A stretch of 5,254 bases of DNA, from NCBI GenBank assembly GCA_946187095.1, contig CAMHPW010000101.1, positions 1 to 5,254 of the forward strand. The letters are read 5' to 3'. A program made the translations under genes and the position numbers. This document shows positions 1 through 5,254 of the stretch, in pieces. This stretch comes from an uncultured Clostridia bacterium (GTDB taxonomy: Bacteria; Bacillota; Clostridia; Oscillospirales; Acutalibacteraceae). Each line of letters starts with the position of its first letter. The first letter of the stretch is position 1. The notes under the pieces are model-generated. The model was not told the DNA's origin. It saw only the letters and a program-made list of their open reading frames with translations, and did no database searches.

Positions 1-129
1 ATTATTTTCCTTGGCTATCAAATCAGCGTCAATGATATAGCCGAGATTTTTCCCCTCGCCCTCCAAAACACCACGAATACTTGATTTTCCCGTACCGTTA
101 ATGCCTGCTATGATAATGTATTCTTTCAT
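1..129 (-). CDS. Zeta-toxin-like P-loop kinase/ATPase (COG4185 type), N-terminal 43 residues only
   Basis: This is the first 43 codons of a gene that continues past the left edge. The N-terminus is a hydrophobic beta strand (KEYIIIAG) running into a Walker A loop, GINGTGKSS, at residues 9-17. A second strand follows, ending in an acidic segment (IIDADLIAKE, about residues 32-41). This arrangement resembles the zeta-toxin / 'predicted ABC-type ATPase' family, whose members usually begin with a strand plus G-x-N-G-x-G-K-S and then an N/D-x-D-x-I-A segment. Some zeta toxins phosphorylate UDP-N-acetylglucosamine; whether this protein does so cannot be judged from 43 residues. The start codon lies 3 nt after the gpsA stop, and a GGAG ribosome site sits inside the gpsA end, so the two genes are probably co-transcribed and translationally coupled. 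No antitoxin gene is visible upstream. Another small P-loop kinase family is possible. Confidence 0.72.
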   Translation of the reverse strand, partial: MKEYIIIAGINGTGKSSIRGVLEGEGKNLGYIIDADLIAKENN

Positions 130-132
130 ATA

Positions 133-1092
133 TCAGAACTCCGTTTTGATACTTCTCAAAAACATATCGGAAAGACATTCCTGAGCGGTGATCCTGCCGT
201 TAATGACATTGTAGACCGCCTGACATATCGGCAATTCCACATTATATTTCTGTCCGAGATAAACAAGGGCTTTCGTGGTGTCAACGCCTTCGGCTAATTT
301 ATCGAATTTTTCGCCGCTGACGAGCATTTCACCGAAACGCCTGTTATGGCTGTATTTGGAAAAGAGAGTAGCCTCATAGTCGCCCAGATGACACAAGCCG
401 TAGGCAGACAATTCATTTCCGCCCATTGCTTTGATAAGTCTTGAAATTTCTCTTGTACCCCTTGACATCAAAGCACCTTTGAGAGAAGATACATTCATGC
501 CGTCCAGCATACCTGCGGCAATGCCGATGGTATTTTTGGCGGCTGCACCGATTTCTGTACCAATTAAATCATTTCCGACATAGAAACGGATAAGCTCACT
601 TGAAAATTCCCTGATAAGTTCATGTTTCAAATCACTGTGACGGGAATCGATGACCATGCAGTTGGGAATGCCCCTGCTGAAATCCTGCGGATGTCCGGGA
701 CCTACCCATACAGCGACCTGCGTTTCTTCGGGAATGAATTCCTCCACGATTTCGGTAAGGCGTTTGCCTGTAGCGACTTCAATGCCCTTCATGCAGAGAA
801 CGATTTTTTTGCCTTTGATATCAAGAGCGGCAACCCTCGGCATAAAGGAACGTACCGCCTGAGAGCTTATTGAGATAATCATCACGTCCGCACCGGCGAC
901 GGCATTTTCAAGATTGTCTGTTACGTTAATGCTTTCCCTGAAAGTGAGCATATTATTTTTTCTTGTATCTCTTATTTCAATGAATTGCGGAGCGTCGGAG
1001 AGTCCCCATATAGTGACGTTGTGACCGATTTTATCAAGATACCAAGCGATAAAAGAACCCCATCTTCCGCAGCCTAAAAGAGTTATATTCAT
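133..1092 (-). CDS. gpsA: NAD(P)H-dependent glycerol-3-phosphate dehydrogenase (divergent GpsA)
   Basis: Cytosolic enzyme reducing dihydroxyacetone phosphate to sn-glycerol 3-phosphate, the backbone precursor of phospholipids. The 319-residue protein (family usually about 330) opens with a Rossmann dinucleotide loop, GCGRWG, at 7-12. It then has MKGIE at 101-105 (family form SKGIE), GPGHPQD at 131-137 (family form GPSHAEE), and EIGAAAKN at 180-187, where K186 matches the catalytic lysine. The C-terminal domain has GDY at 237-239, NRRFG at 250-254 and AEGVDTTKA at 267-275. I start it at the ATG at 1092: a GGGGGA ribosome site lies 7 nt upstream and the Rossmann strand begins at once. The in-frame ATG at 1113 would precede that site and sit almost on the predicted transcript start. 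The zeta-like kinase follows 3 nt after the stop. The family is clear; the altered GPSHAEE and GDL motifs mark a divergent subgroup, so exact substrate and cofactor preference are less certain. Confidence 0.93.
   Translation of the reverse strand: MNITLLGCGRWGSFIAWYLDKIGHNVTIWGLSDAPQFIEIRDTRKNNMLTFRESINVTDNLENAVAGADVMIISISSQAVRSFMPRVAALDIKGKKIVLCMKGIEVATGKRLTEIVEEFIPEETQVAVWVGPGHPQDFSRGIPNCMVIDSRHSDLKHELIREFSSELIRFYVGNDLIGTEIGAAAKNTIGIAAGMLDGMNVSSLKGALMSRGTREISRLIKAMGGNELSAYGLCHLGDYEATLFSKYSHNRRFGEMLVSGEKFDKLAEGVDTTKALVYLGQKYNVELPICQAVYNVINGRITAQECLSDMFLRSIKTEF
139..142 (-). promoter_or_regulatory. Ribosome binding site of the zeta-like kinase, inside the gpsA 3' end
   Basis: On the minus strand, GGAG lies 9 nt before the ATG at 129. 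It is embedded in the last codons of gpsA, just before the TGA at 133-135. This supports the chosen start and suggests that ribosomes finishing gpsA help to start the kinase gene. Confidence 0.6.
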
Positions 1093-1099
1093 AAAAAAA

Positions 1100-1105
1100 T
1101 CCCCC
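1100..1105 (-). promoter_or_regulatory. gpsA ribosome binding site that decides the start
   Basis: On the minus strand GGGGGA is followed by seven T residues and then the ATG at 1092. The 7-nt spacing is ideal for this start, and the site lies downstream of the alternative ATG at 1113, which argues against the longer reading. Confidence 0.7.
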
Positions 1106-1124
1106 GTTCTCAAAATCTGGAAAT

Positions 1125-1153
1125 ATTATAGCATATCTTTTCAGAAAAATCTA
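1125..1153 (-). promoter_or_regulatory. gpsA promoter (sigma-A type, extended -10)
   Basis: The minus strand shows a perfect TATAAT -10 (1125-1130) preceded by TGC, giving an extended -10. A weak -35, TAGATT (1148-1153), lies 17 nt upstream. Transcription would start near 1118, leaving a leader of about 25 nt, too short for a riboswitch. The extended -10 probably compensates for the poor -35. Confidence 0.7.
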
Positions 1154-1172
1154 TAAAATATTGGAAAAAGAT

Positions 1173-1202
1173 TTGAACTTTTAGTAATAAATGTGCTATA
1201 AT
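1173..1202 (+). promoter_or_regulatory. trkA-trkH(-rsmA) promoter (sigma-A type, extended -10)
   Basis: TTGAAC (1173-1178) is a good -35 and TATAAT (1197-1202) a perfect -10. They are separated by 18 nt, and TG at 1194-1195 makes an extended -10. The expected start is near 1209, about 28 nt before the trkA ATG. It is back-to-back with the gpsA promoter; the two -35 elements are about 19 bp apart. Confidence 0.8.
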
Positions 1203-1225
1203 ATAGAAAAGTTTTTTAAAAAAAA

Positions 1226-1230
1226 GAGGG
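1226..1230 (+). promoter_or_regulatory. trkA ribosome binding site
   Basis: GAGGG lies 7 nt before the ATG at 1238 and directly follows a run of eight A residues. Spacing and strength support this as the trkA start. Confidence 0.75.
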
Positions 1231-1237
1231 AATTTGA

Positions 1238-2599
1238 ATGAAGATAGTCATTGTAGGCTGCGGCAAGATAGGTTCTACTATCCTTGACAGCCTTGTGGAA
1301 GAAGGGCATGATGTTGTAGGCATTGACACGGATGAAAAAGTCGTCAATGAAATGATGAATATGTATGATATCATGGGGGTATGCGGCAGCGGAACGGATT
1401 ATGCCATGCTGCAGGAGGCAGGAGCGGACAATGCCGAAATATTCATCGCCGCCACATCACTGGATGAACTCAATATGATAAGCTGTTTCATGGCGAAAAA
1501 AATGGGTGCCAGGCATACCATTGCCCGTATCAGAAATCCCGAGTACAATCTTGAAAATTTGGGATTTCTCAAACAGCAGCTGGATTTGTCTATGGCACTC
1601 AATCCCGAATCGCTTGCGGCGGTGGAGATGTTCAATATCCTGCAATTGCCCTATGCCGTGAAAATACAGACGTTTTCACAGAGAAATTTTGAAATTATCG
1701 AAATGATCATAAAAGAGGGTTCGGCACTGGCAGGCATGAAACTGATGGATTTAAGAAACAAATTCAAGGCGAAATTCCTGATATGCGTGGTGCAGAGGGG
1801 AGAGGAAGTCTATATCCCGTCGGGCACTTTTGAGCTGCAGGCAGGCGATAAAATCGGCTTGACGGCATCTATCCCCGAAATACAGAAACTCATGCGTTCA
1901 TTGGGATTAGGCAACAAAAAGGCAAGGAATGTCATGATACTGGGCGGCAGTAAGATAGCCTACTATCTGGCAAGAATGCTGCTTGCGTCGGGCAACGGTG
2001 TGAAAATTATAGAACAGAGCCATGAAAAGTGTGAAGAACTTTCGGCAAGTCTTGACAAGGCGGTCATCATTGAGGGGGACGGTGCACAGCAGGAACTTCT
2101 TCTGGAAGAAGGGTTGAATACGATAGACGCATTTGTAGCCCTTACGGGTATGGACGAGGAAAATATTTTGATATCGATATTTGCCGCCACTCAGAAAGTG
2201 CCCACGGTCATTTCCAAAATCAACAGGAATGAACTGGCGAATATGGCGGCAAAACTGGGACTGGACTGTATCATTTCGCCGAAGAGAATCGTATCCGATG
2301 TCATTGTGAGATATGCAAGGGCTTTGGAGAATTCAAGGGGCAGCAATGTCGAAACGCTGTATAATATCATGGACGACAAGGCGGAAGTGCTTGAATTCAA
2401 TGTTAAAGGGGATTTCAAGCAGGTGAATATCCCTTTGCGTGACCTTGAGCTGAAGAAGAATATACTGATTGCGGGAATTATCCGTGACAGAAAGCCGATC
2501 ATTCCGTCAGGCGATGACTGCATTATGAAAAATGATAAAGTCATTGTGGTAGTGGCATCAGACCAAAGGCTGAATGACCTTTCGGATATCGTCAAGTGA
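1238..2599 (+). CDS. trkA: Trk system K+ uptake regulatory subunit TrkA
   Basis: Peripheral cytosolic subunit that binds nucleotides (NAD(H), ATP/ADP in the family) and gates the TrkH K+ channel-like subunit. At 453 residues it has the full double-RCK layout of TrkA rather than the single-RCK layout of KtrA. The first Rossmann/RCK_N domain has GCGKIG at 7-12 and the acidic ribose-binding position at D30, in GIDTDE. A TrkA_C domain spans about 140-220, with VYIPSGTFELQAGDKI typical of its beta core. The second RCK_N begins at NVMILGGSKIAYYLA (231-245), with acid E259 and EGDG at 279-282. A second TrkA_C spans about 370-453 (PIIPSGDDCIMKNDKVIV). The second loop, GGSKIA, is a looser dinucleotide motif than the first, so the two halves may bind different ligands. 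Some RCK_C domains in Gram-positive bacteria bind cyclic di-AMP, but nothing here proves that. It is coupled to trkH just downstream. Confidence 0.95.
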   Translation: MKIVIVGCGKIGSTILDSLVEEGHDVVGIDTDEKVVNEMMNMYDIMGVCGSGTDYAMLQEAGADNAEIFIAATSLDELNMISCFMAKKMGARHTIARIRNPEYNLENLGFLKQQLDLSMALNPESLAAVEMFNILQLPYAVKIQTFSQRNFEIIEMIIKEGSALAGMKLMDLRNKFKAKFLICVVQRGEEVYIPSGTFELQAGDKIGLTASIPEIQKLMRSLGLGNKKARNVMILGGSKIAYYLARMLLASGNGVKIIEQSHEKCEELSASLDKAVIIEGDGAQQELLLEEGLNTIDAFVALTGMDEENILISIFAATQKVPTVISKINRNELANMAAKLGLDCIISPKRIVSDVIVRYARALENSRGSNVETLYNIMDDKAEVLEFNVKGDFKQVNIPLRDLELKKNILIAGIIRDRKPIIPSGDDCIMKNDKVIVVVASDQRLNDLSDIVK

Positions 2600-2602
2600 G
2601 GG
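2598..2602 (+). promoter_or_regulatory. trkH ribosome binding site overlapping the trkA stop
   Basis: GAGGG shares its first two bases with the trkA TGA stop (2597-2599) and lies 7 nt before the ATG at 2610. It fixes the trkH start at 2610 rather than at the upstream in-frame ATG at 2574 inside trkA. It implies translational coupling, which would help to balance the two subunits. Confidence 0.75.
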
Positions 2603-2609
2603 CTTTGAA

Positions 2610-4067
2610 ATGAACAGACGAATGATTTTTTACACCGTAGGGCAAATTATCGGACTGGAAGGAATTTTATTTATTTTGCCATTAATCGTATCGCTTTGCT
2701 ATTGGGAAGAAACAAGTATCATATACTTTTCCATATCACTTGTAGCGGCTCTTGTTATGGGCGGCTTGATGATGTTGGTGTCAAAGCCCGGCAATAAAGT
2801 AATTTATGCAAGAGAGGGGTTTATTATCGTCACATTTGCATGGATAGCCCTGTCGGCAATGGGAAGTGTGCCGTTCGTGATAAGCGGAGAGATACCGAGT
2901 GTATTTGACGCATTTTTTGAAACGGTGAGCGGATTCACGACAACGGGAGCCTCTATCCTGACAGACGTGGAAAGCATGAGTCACGGAATGCTGTTCTGGA
3001 GGAGCTTCACGCACTGGCTGGGCGGTATGGGCGTACTTGTATTGATAATGGCAATTATCCCCAAAAATTCGGGAACGGATTCGGGACGGGCTATGCATAT
3101 CTTCCGTGCGGAAATGGCGGGACCGATCATTGGCAAGCTCGTTCCCAAAGCGAAAGATACCGCCAAGATACTGTATTTTCTCTATCTTGGCTTGACGCTG
3201 CTGGAATTTGTGTTTCTCATAGCAGGCGGAATGCCGCTTTTTGACAGCATTGTCCATGCAGTAGGCACGGCAGGTACAGGCGGATTCGGTATCAAAGCGG
3301 ATTCCCTTGCAGGCTACAGCCCCTATTCCCAATGGGTTATCACGATTTTCATGATCCTGTTCGGAGTGAATTTCAACTTATTTTACTTTCTTCTTCTCAG
3401 GAGATTCAGGACGGTTTTCACGAACAGGGAATTGTGGGTATATATCGCCACGATAGCGGTTTCCGTAGGCATTATCACATGGAATATCATGCCGATTTAC
3501 AATAATTTTTCGGATTCGTTAAGACATTCGTCTTTTCAGGTGGCAGGAATCATTTCATCAACGGGATTCGCAACGGCTGATTTCAATCAATGGCCGCAGC
3601 TTTCCAAGAATATCATGTTTTTGCTGATGTTCATGGGCGGCTGTGCAGGTTCCACGGCAGGCGGTCTGAAAGTATCAAGAGTTATCATTCTTTTTAAAAT
3701 CATTCAGAAAGATATTCGCAGATTGCTTCACCCCCGTTCCGTCACTTCCGTCAAATTGGAGGGCAAGGCAGTTGACAATCATACACTTTCGAGTGTCAGT
3801 ACCTATTTTGCCTTGTACATGGTTTTGCTTTTGGGAACATTTCTGCTGATATCCTTTGAACCGCTGAGTTTTGAAACGAATATGAGTGCGGCAGTTTCCT
3901 GTATCAATAATATAGGACCGGGATTCGATCAGGCAGGACCGATGGCCGGCTATGCGGTATACTCGGATTTTTCAAAAGTTGTGCTTTCGATAGCCATGCT
4001 TCTGGGCAGGCTTGAAATTTATCCGATCGTGCTTGCCTTTTACCCGAACACTTGGACGAAAAAATAA
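2610..4067 (+). CDS. trkH: Trk system K+ uptake transmembrane subunit TrkH
   Basis: Integral membrane subunit that moves K+ across the cytoplasmic membrane and associates with TrkA. The 485-residue protein matches the usual TrkH length (about 480-500) and has many hydrophobic segments. All four pore-loop selectivity regions of the superfamily are visible: SGFTTTGAS at 107-115, GTAGTGGF at 219-226, SSTGFA at 316-321 and NNIGPGF at 433-439. The GGCAGSTAGGLK segment at 343-354 and the C-terminal MLLGRLEIYPI at 463-473 are also family hallmarks. Each filter keeps its key glycine, so the channel looks intact. I chose the ATG at 2610 because of its ribosome site; starting at 2574 would add 12 polar residues encoded inside trkA. 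The gene ends in TAA within an AT-rich tandem repeat. KtrB is the main alternative, but the two-RCK partner and the length favour TrkH. Confidence 0.95.
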   Translation: MNRRMIFYTVGQIIGLEGILFILPLIVSLCYWEETSIIYFSISLVAALVMGGLMMLVSKPGNKVIYAREGFIIVTFAWIALSAMGSVPFVISGEIPSVFDAFFETVSGFTTTGASILTDVESMSHGMLFWRSFTHWLGGMGVLVLIMAIIPKNSGTDSGRAMHIFRAEMAGPIIGKLVPKAKDTAKILYFLYLGLTLLEFVFLIAGGMPLFDSIVHAVGTAGTGGFGIKADSLAGYSPYSQWVITIFMILFGVNFNLFYFLLLRRFRTVFTNRELWVYIATIAVSVGIITWNIMPIYNNFSDSLRHSSFQVAGIISSTGFATADFNQWPQLSKNIMFLLMFMGGCAGSTAGGLKVSRVIILFKIIQKDIRRLLHPRSVTSVKLEGKAVDNHTLSSVSTYFALYMVLLLGTFLLISFEPLSFETNMSAAVSCINNIGPGFDQAGPMAGYAVYSDFSKVVLSIAMLLGRLEIYPIVLAFYPNTWTKK

Positions 4068-4090
4068 TTCATAATGCATAATGCATAATT
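4063..4090 (+). repeat. Tandem 7-bp repeat (CATAATK) across the trkH stop
   Basis: Three heptamers stand head to tail: CATAATG (4070-4076), CATAATG (4077-4083) and CATAATT (4084-4090). A one-mismatch fourth copy, AATAATT (4063-4069), precedes them and supplies the TAA stop of trkH (4065-4067). Two ATGCAT palindromes (4074-4079, 4081-4086) arise at the junctions. There is no strong stem, so it is not a terminator. It fills most of the 44-nt trkH-rsmA gap. Similar AT-rich heptamer tracts occur between genes in some Clostridia and cyanobacteria (from memory); function unknown. Confidence 0.7.
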
Positions 4091-4096
4091 TTTGAT

Positions 4097-4103
4097 AAAG
4101 GGA
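4097..4103 (+). promoter_or_regulatory. rsmA ribosome binding site
   Basis: AAAGGGA lies 8 nt before the ATG at 4112. It is weaker than the trkA and trkH sites but well placed, and supports this start. Confidence 0.6.
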
Positions 4104-4111
4104 ATGTACTT

Positions 4112-4981
4112 ATGAGTAAATTAACAGATATTTCATATGTGAAAAATATACTTGCCAAACACGGTTTTACATTTTCAAAGGCTCTGGGACAGAATTTTCT
4201 GATCAATCCGTCGGTATGTCCGAAAATGGCTGCCATGTGCGGCGGCAGTGAGAATATCGGAGTGATAGAGATCGGTCCCGGTGCAGGCGTACTGACAAGC
4301 GAACTGGCGAAAATTTCCTATAAAGTCGTTGCCGTTGAACTCGATAAAAGGCTTTTGCCTGTTTTAGAGGAAACGCTTTCGGAACATGACAATATCAAAG
4401 TCATCAACGGTGACGCTATGAGATTGGATTTCAAAAAGCTGATAGCGGAAGAATTTGACAATGGGGAAGTGGTGATCTGTGCGAATCTGCCGTATTATAT
4501 CACTTCACCGGTTATCATGAGACTGCTCGAAGAAAAACTGCCTGTGGAGTCCCTTACGGTGATGGTGCAGAAAGAGGCGGCTGAAAGAATTTGTGCCGCC
4601 CCGGGTACAAGAGAATCGGGAGCGATCAGTGCGGCTGTGAATTATTATGCAGAGCCTGAAATGCTTTTCAAAGTATCGGCAGGAAGTTTTCTGCCCGCCC
4701 CGAAAGTCGATTCCGAAGTGATAAAATTGAAAATATTGAAAAAACCGCCTGTGAAGGCGGCAGATGAAAAAATGTTTTTCAGAGTCGTGAAAGCGGCTTT
4801 CATGCAGAGGAGAAAGACAGCGGCAAATTCCCTGAGTGCAGGCTTGGGAATGCCCAAAGCGGAGATCAATGCCTTGCTTGAAAAATCGGGCATTTCTCTT
4901 TCCGCCAGAGCGGAGAATCTGACCATGCAGGATTTTGCGGAGATAGCCGATTTGTTGAGTGAAAGAAAAGACAGCACATGA
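4112..4981 (+). CDS. rsmA: 16S rRNA (adenine1518-N6/adenine1519-N6)-dimethyltransferase RsmA (KsgA)
   Basis: Uses S-adenosylmethionine to dimethylate two adjacent adenines in the 3'-terminal helix of 16S rRNA, a late step of 30S maturation; in many bacteria its loss gives kasugamycin resistance. The 289-residue protein is of normal length. It shows GQNFL at 26-30, the SAM-binding motif EIGPGAGVLT at 53-62, the acidic VELD at 75-78, GDAM at 100-103 and the catalytic NLPYY at 125-129. MVQKE follows at 151-155, then SFLPAPKVDS at 192-201 and AFMQRRKT at 229-236. The helical C-terminal domain ends with RAENLTMQDF at 266-275. NLPYY plus the long C-terminal domain favours RsmA over an Erm 23S methylase. 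It lies 44 nt after trkH with no terminator between, so it is probably transcribed with the K+ uptake genes. Its last four codons form one arm of the terminator stem. Confidence 0.96.
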   Translation: MSKLTDISYVKNILAKHGFTFSKALGQNFLINPSVCPKMAAMCGGSENIGVIEIGPGAGVLTSELAKISYKVVAVELDKRLLPVLEETLSEHDNIKVINGDAMRLDFKKLIAEEFDNGEVVICANLPYYITSPVIMRLLEEKLPVESLTVMVQKEAAERICAAPGTRESGAISAAVNYYAEPEMLFKVSAGSFLPAPKVDSEVIKLKILKKPPVKAADEKMFFRVVKAAFMQRRKTAANSLSAGLGMPKAEINALLEKSGISLSARAENLTMQDFAEIADLLSERKDST

Positions 4982-4998
4982 TTCAGTGTGCTGTCTTT
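4967..4998. terminator. Bidirectional rho-independent terminator shared by rsmA and the PAP2 gene
   Basis: A perfect 12-bp inverted repeat has arms at 4967-4978 (AAAGACAGCACA) and 4987-4998 (TGTGCTGTCTTT) around an 8-nt loop. The plus strand continues TTTAATTTG, a modest T tract. The minus strand reads out into CTTTTCTTTC, also pyrimidine-rich. The two genes converge on it from opposite sides, so it should end both transcripts. The T tracts are imperfect, so efficiency is uncertain, but stem quality and position make the call firm. Confidence 0.85.
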
Positions 4999-5254
4999 AA
5001 TTTGTGCAGATCGGGTTTTACAAGCAGATGCTTTTCGATCTTATAGGAGAATACGGCAAGGAGTACACCCAATGCCGAACCGATCATGACATCGGTGGGG
5101 AAGTGCATATAGAGATAAAGTCTTGAAAAAGCGATCATGGCGGCAAGAAGATACATACAGATACCGACTTTTTTGTTGTAGATAAAAATAATGGTAGCCG
5201 CCCCGAAAGCAAACATACTGTGTCCTGACGGAAAGGAAAAGAAATCCCTTTCAG
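4983..5254 (-). CDS. PAP2-family membrane phosphatase, C-terminal 89 residues (start outside window)
   Basis: Membrane phosphatase of the phosphatidic acid phosphatase type 2 superfamily, whose members remove phosphate from lipid substrates such as phosphatidate, phosphatidylglycerol phosphate or undecaprenyl pyrophosphate. The open frame runs to the right edge without a start. Two of the three signature motifs are present: SFPSGHS (5217-5237), with the catalytic histidine, and SRLYLYMHFPTD (5091-5126), matching SR-x5-H-x3-D with the second histidine and the aspartate. The first motif (K-x6-RP) would lie upstream, outside the window. Hydrophobic stretches before, between and after the motifs are consistent with the last transmembrane helices; the tail is short and basic. 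The 77-residue reading from the ATG at 5216 is not the real start, because it would cut through SFPSGHS. The gene converges on rsmA with one base between the stops. The substrate cannot be told from this fragment. Confidence 0.9.
   Translation of the reverse strand, partial: ERDFFSFPSGHSMFAFGAATIIFIYNKKVGICMYLLAAMIAFSRLYLYMHFPTDVMIGSALGVLLAVFSYKIEKHLLVKPDLHKLKTAH

Noticed and set aside
622..873. Plus-strand open frames inside gpsA
   Set aside because: They lie antisense to a well-supported gene, have no ribosome site or recognisable domain, and look like shadow frames.
1203..1237. Cyclic di-AMP or other riboswitch upstream of trkA
   Set aside because: K+ transporter genes are often riboswitch-controlled, but the leader predicted from the promoter is only about 28 nt, too short for any known class.
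2191..2595. 134-codon minus-strand open frame inside trkA
   Set aside because: The Ser/Phe-rich translation is typical of the reverse complement of a coding gene; the sense strand encodes the second RCK domain.
2781..3332. 183-codon minus-strand open frame inside trkH
   Set aside because: It is fully antisense to conserved TrkH pore-loop coding sequence; its translation is rich in C, H and R with no domain pattern.
4052..4082. Separate rsmA promoter (TTGGAC at 4052-4057 with CATAAT at 4077-4082)
   Set aside because: The spacing is 19 nt and the -10 is one of several repeated CATAAT units, so the match is probably a by-product of the tandem repeat; weak internal initiation cannot be excluded.
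4063..4090. Terminator or CRISPR array in the trkH-rsmA gap
   Set aside because: The units are only 7 bp, AT-rich and directly abutting without spacers, and no stable stem with a T tract forms.
4645..4977. 110-codon minus-strand open frame inside rsmA
   Set aside because: It is antisense to the conserved RsmA C-terminal region, has no family resemblance, and would start inside the terminator stem.

Overview
The window looks like ordinary chromosomal core sequence from a low-to-moderate-GC Gram-positive anaerobe, most likely Clostridia and perhaps a Ruminococcus/Oscillospiraceae-type gut bacterium. This rests on the protein flavour (a divergent GpsA, a TrkA/TrkH pair, RsmA), strong AGGAGG-like ribosome binding sites, extended -10 promoters and a Clostridia-like codon style. 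The taxonomic guess is an inference from sequence style, not from a marker search.

Layout: the left third reads on the minus strand. A GpsA-type glycerol-3-phosphate dehydrogenase (133-1092) is followed 3 nt later by the start of a P-loop kinase of the zeta-toxin/COG4185 kind, which runs off the left edge (1-129). A 145-bp divergent promoter region (1093-1237) separates this pair from a plus-strand cluster: trkA (1238-2599), trkH (2610-4067) and rsmA/ksgA (4112-4981). A convergent minus-strand PAP2-family phosphatase (4983 to the right edge) ends one base beyond rsmA. A perfect 12-bp stem-loop there holds the stop codons of both genes in its loop.

How they work together: TrkH is the K+-translocating membrane subunit and TrkA its cytosolic nucleotide-binding regulator; the two are translationally coupled and form a complete K+ uptake system. 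RsmA, the 16S rRNA A1518/A1519 dimethyltransferase, lies downstream with no visible terminator in between and is probably co-transcribed. GpsA makes sn-glycerol 3-phosphate for phospholipid synthesis. The PAP2 protein probably dephosphorylates a lipid phosphate or pyrophosphate at the membrane.

No previously undescribed system is evident. The points most worth a second look are small-scale: mirror-image promoters sharing an identical 11-bp core, a tandem 7-bp repeat that includes the trkH stop codon, the interlocked rsmA/PAP2 terminator, the divergent GpsA motifs, and a zeta-like kinase coupled to gpsA with no antitoxin in view.
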